NCBI GenBank assembly: GCA_021767625.1
Contig: JAASTB010000005.1
Coordinates: 1 to 26,903, forward strand
Length of the DNA stretch: 26,903 nt
Reading direction: 5' to 3'
From: Wenzhouxiangella sp.
GTDB taxonomy: Bacteria > Pseudomonadota > Gammaproteobacteria > Xanthomonadales > Wenzhouxiangellaceae
How positions within the stretch are numbered: position 1 is the stretch's first letter; every line of letters starts with the position of its first letter. Below, one piece after another: positions 25,420-26,903 of the stretch. The translations under genes and the position numbers were made by a program. Under the pieces are notes generated by a model. It had not been told where the DNA came from and searched no databases. It saw nothing but the letters and a program-made list of their open reading frames with translations.

Positions 25420-26903
25420 ATGACCAGGCGTTTCCGCATGGCGTCGAGCTATCAGCCCGCCGGCGACCAGCCGACCGCGATCGATGCCCTGGTCAAGGGA
25501 CTCGGCGCGGGCGAGTCGCACCAGACCCTGCTCGGGGTGACCGGGTCGGGCAAGACCTTCACCATGGCCAACGTCATCGAGCGCGTCCAGCGCCCGGCCC
25601 TGGTGATGGCGCCCAACAAGACCCTGGCGGCCCAGCTTTACGGCGAGTTCAAGGCCTTCTTCCCGGACAATGCCGTCGAGTATTTCGTCAGCTACTACGA
25701 CTACTACCAGCCCGAGGCCTACGTGCCCTCGTCGGACACCTTCATCGAGAAGGATGCCTCGATCAACGAGCACATCGAGCAGATGCGCCTGTCGGCGACC
25801 AAGGCGCTGCTCGAACGCCCCGATTCACTGATCGTCGCCACGGTCTCGTCGATCTACGGCCTGGGAGATCCCAGTTCCTTCCTGAAGATGACCCTGCCGC
25901 TGAAGGTGGGCGAGCGCATGTCCCAGCGCGAGATCCTGCGCCGCCTGGCCGAAATGCAGTACTCGCGCAACGACTTCGAGCTCAGGCGCGGCACTTACCG
26001 GGTGCGCGGCGAGGTTATCGACATGTTTCCGGGTGATTCCGAAATGGAAGCCGTCCGGGTCGAGCTGTTCGACGACGAGATCGAGCGCATCAGTTTCTTC
26101 GATCCGCTCACCGGGGAGGTGCACGAGAAGGCCGACGAGCTGACCATCTTTCCCAAGACGCACTACGTCACGCCGCGCCAGGTCGTGCTCGACGCCGTCG
26201 AGGCGATCAAGGCCGAGCTCAAGGAACGCCTGGAGCAGCTGGAACAGGCCGGCAAGTTGCTCGAGGCACAGCGCCTCAAGCAGCGCACCGAGTTCGACAT
26301 CGAGATGATGCTCGAGCTCGGCTATTGCCAGGGCATCGAAAACTACTCGCGTCATCTCACCGGCCGGCAGCCCGGCGATCCGCCGCCCACCCTGTTCGAT
26401 TACCTGCCCAAGGACTCGATCCTGATCGTCGACGAGTCGCACGTGACCATTCCCCAGATCGGCGGCATGTACCGCGGCGACCGGGCGCGAAAGGAGACGC
26501 TGGTCGAGTACGGCTTTCGCCTGCCATCGGCGATGGACAACCGCCCGCTCACATTCGAGGAGTTCGAGGAACGCGCCCCGCAGATGGTGCTCGTTTCGGC
26601 CACGCCCCGGCAATGGGAGTTCGACCATTCGAAGACCGTGGCCGAGCAGGTCGTGCGGCCAACCGGCCTGGTCGATCCCGAGGTCGAGGTGCGGCCGGTG
26701 GGCAGCCAGGTCGACGACCTGCTGTCCGAGATTCGCGATCGCGTCGGGCAGGGCGATCGGGTGCTGGTCACCACGCTGACCAAGCGCATGGCCGAGAACC
26801 TGACCGAGTACCTGGCCGAGCACGACGTGCGGGTGCGCTACCTGCACTCCGATATCGACACGGTCGAGCGCGTCGAGATCATTCGTGATCTCAGGCTGGG
26901 CGC
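25420..26903 (+). CDS. uvrB: Excinuclease ABC subunit B, 3' end missing
   Basis: UvrB is the DNA-damage verification helicase of nucleotide excision repair, loaded by UvrA and partnered by UvrC. The frame is open to the window end (494 full codons of about 670). Walker A is GVTGSGKT (39-46). The DNA-clamping beta-hairpin is YFVSYYDYYQPEAYVPSSD, the Walker B box is Asp338-Glu-Ser-His341 and VLVSATPRQWE is present. The N-terminus MTRRFRMASSYQPAGDQP aligns residue for residue with E. coli UvrB, which favours 25420 over the ATG at 25438; AGGA lies close upstream. No SOS box was found upstream, unlike E. coli uvrB. Confidence 0.97.
   Translation, partial: MTRRFRMASSYQPAGDQPTAIDALVKGLGAGESHQTLLGVTGSGKTFTMANVIERVQRPALVMAPNKTLAAQLYGEFKAFFPDNAVEYFVSYYDYYQPEAYVPSSDTFIEKDASINEHIEQMRLSATKALLERPDSLIVATVSSIYGLGDPSSFLKMTLPLKVGERMSQREILRRLAEMQYSRNDFELRRGTYRVRGEVIDMFPGDSEMEAVRVELFDDEIERISFFDPLTGEVHEKADELTIFPKTHYVTPRQVVLDAVEAIKAELKERLEQLEQAGKLLEAQRLKQRTEFDIEMMLELGYCQGIENYSRHLTGRQPGDPPPTLFDYLPKDSILIVDESHVTIPQIGGMYRGDRARKETLVEYGFRLPSAMDNRPLTFEEFEERAPQMVLVSATPRQWEFDHSKTVAEQVVRPTGLVDPEVEVRPVGSQVDDLLSEIRDRVGQGDRVLVTTLTKRMAENLTEYLAEHDVRVRYLHSDIDTVERVEIIRDLRLG

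Overview
The window reads as ordinary chromosome of a high-GC gammaproteobacterium, tentatively a Xanthomonadales/Wenzhouxiangella-like lineage. The evidence is a large TonB-dependent receptor, a LexA gene with a textbook E. coli-type SOS box, an Icd that keeps the AceK-type serine, a PsrA-like regulator with a PsrA-type box, phenylalanine hydroxylase with its pterin dehydratase, and gene-end hairpins of gammaproteobacterial style. I see no rRNA, tRNA, CRISPR, phage, transposase or integrase, and codon use looks uniform. The genus is a guess from memory of protein families.

Layout. 1-1794 (+): the 3' part of icd, then an omega-amidase. 1896-4838 (+): a TonB-dependent receptor. 4839-5859: a gene-free 1-kb island built of inverted repeats between two facing terminators. 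5860-9188 (-): slp lipoprotein, lexA, and a secreted S9 peptidase. 9231-14259 (-): phhA-phhB-moxR-DUF58-tgpA, tightly packed with start/stop overlaps. 14314-15615 (+): an FAD-dependent amine oxidoreductase, divergent from phhA. 15823-22708 (-): a fatty-acid beta-oxidation operon, tetR(psrA-like)-fadE-fadN type-fadA. 22764-23291 (-): a lone FimT/GspH pseudopilin. 23441-25318 (-): aspC-type aminotransferase and yceH. 25420-26903 (+): uvrB, running off the right edge.

How the genes work together. The fad operon encodes a full beta-oxidation cycle: acyl-CoA dehydrogenase, hydratase plus hydroxyacyl-CoA dehydrogenase, and thiolase. Its first gene is a TetR regulator whose start overlaps a PsrA-type operator, which suggests self-repression relieved by acyl ligands. 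MoxR, DUF58 and TgpA form a recurring membrane-associated module. LexA carries its cleavage site and Ser/Lys dyad and should repress itself. Icd and the omega-amidase both yield 2-oxoglutarate.

I found no convincing new multi-gene system. The least explained material is non-coding: the inverted-repeat island at 4913-5795, the paired hairpin repeats in both long gaps of the fad operon, a perfect 22-bp palindrome at 15609 with an extra half-site, and the SOS box packed between a gene end and the lexA start codon.
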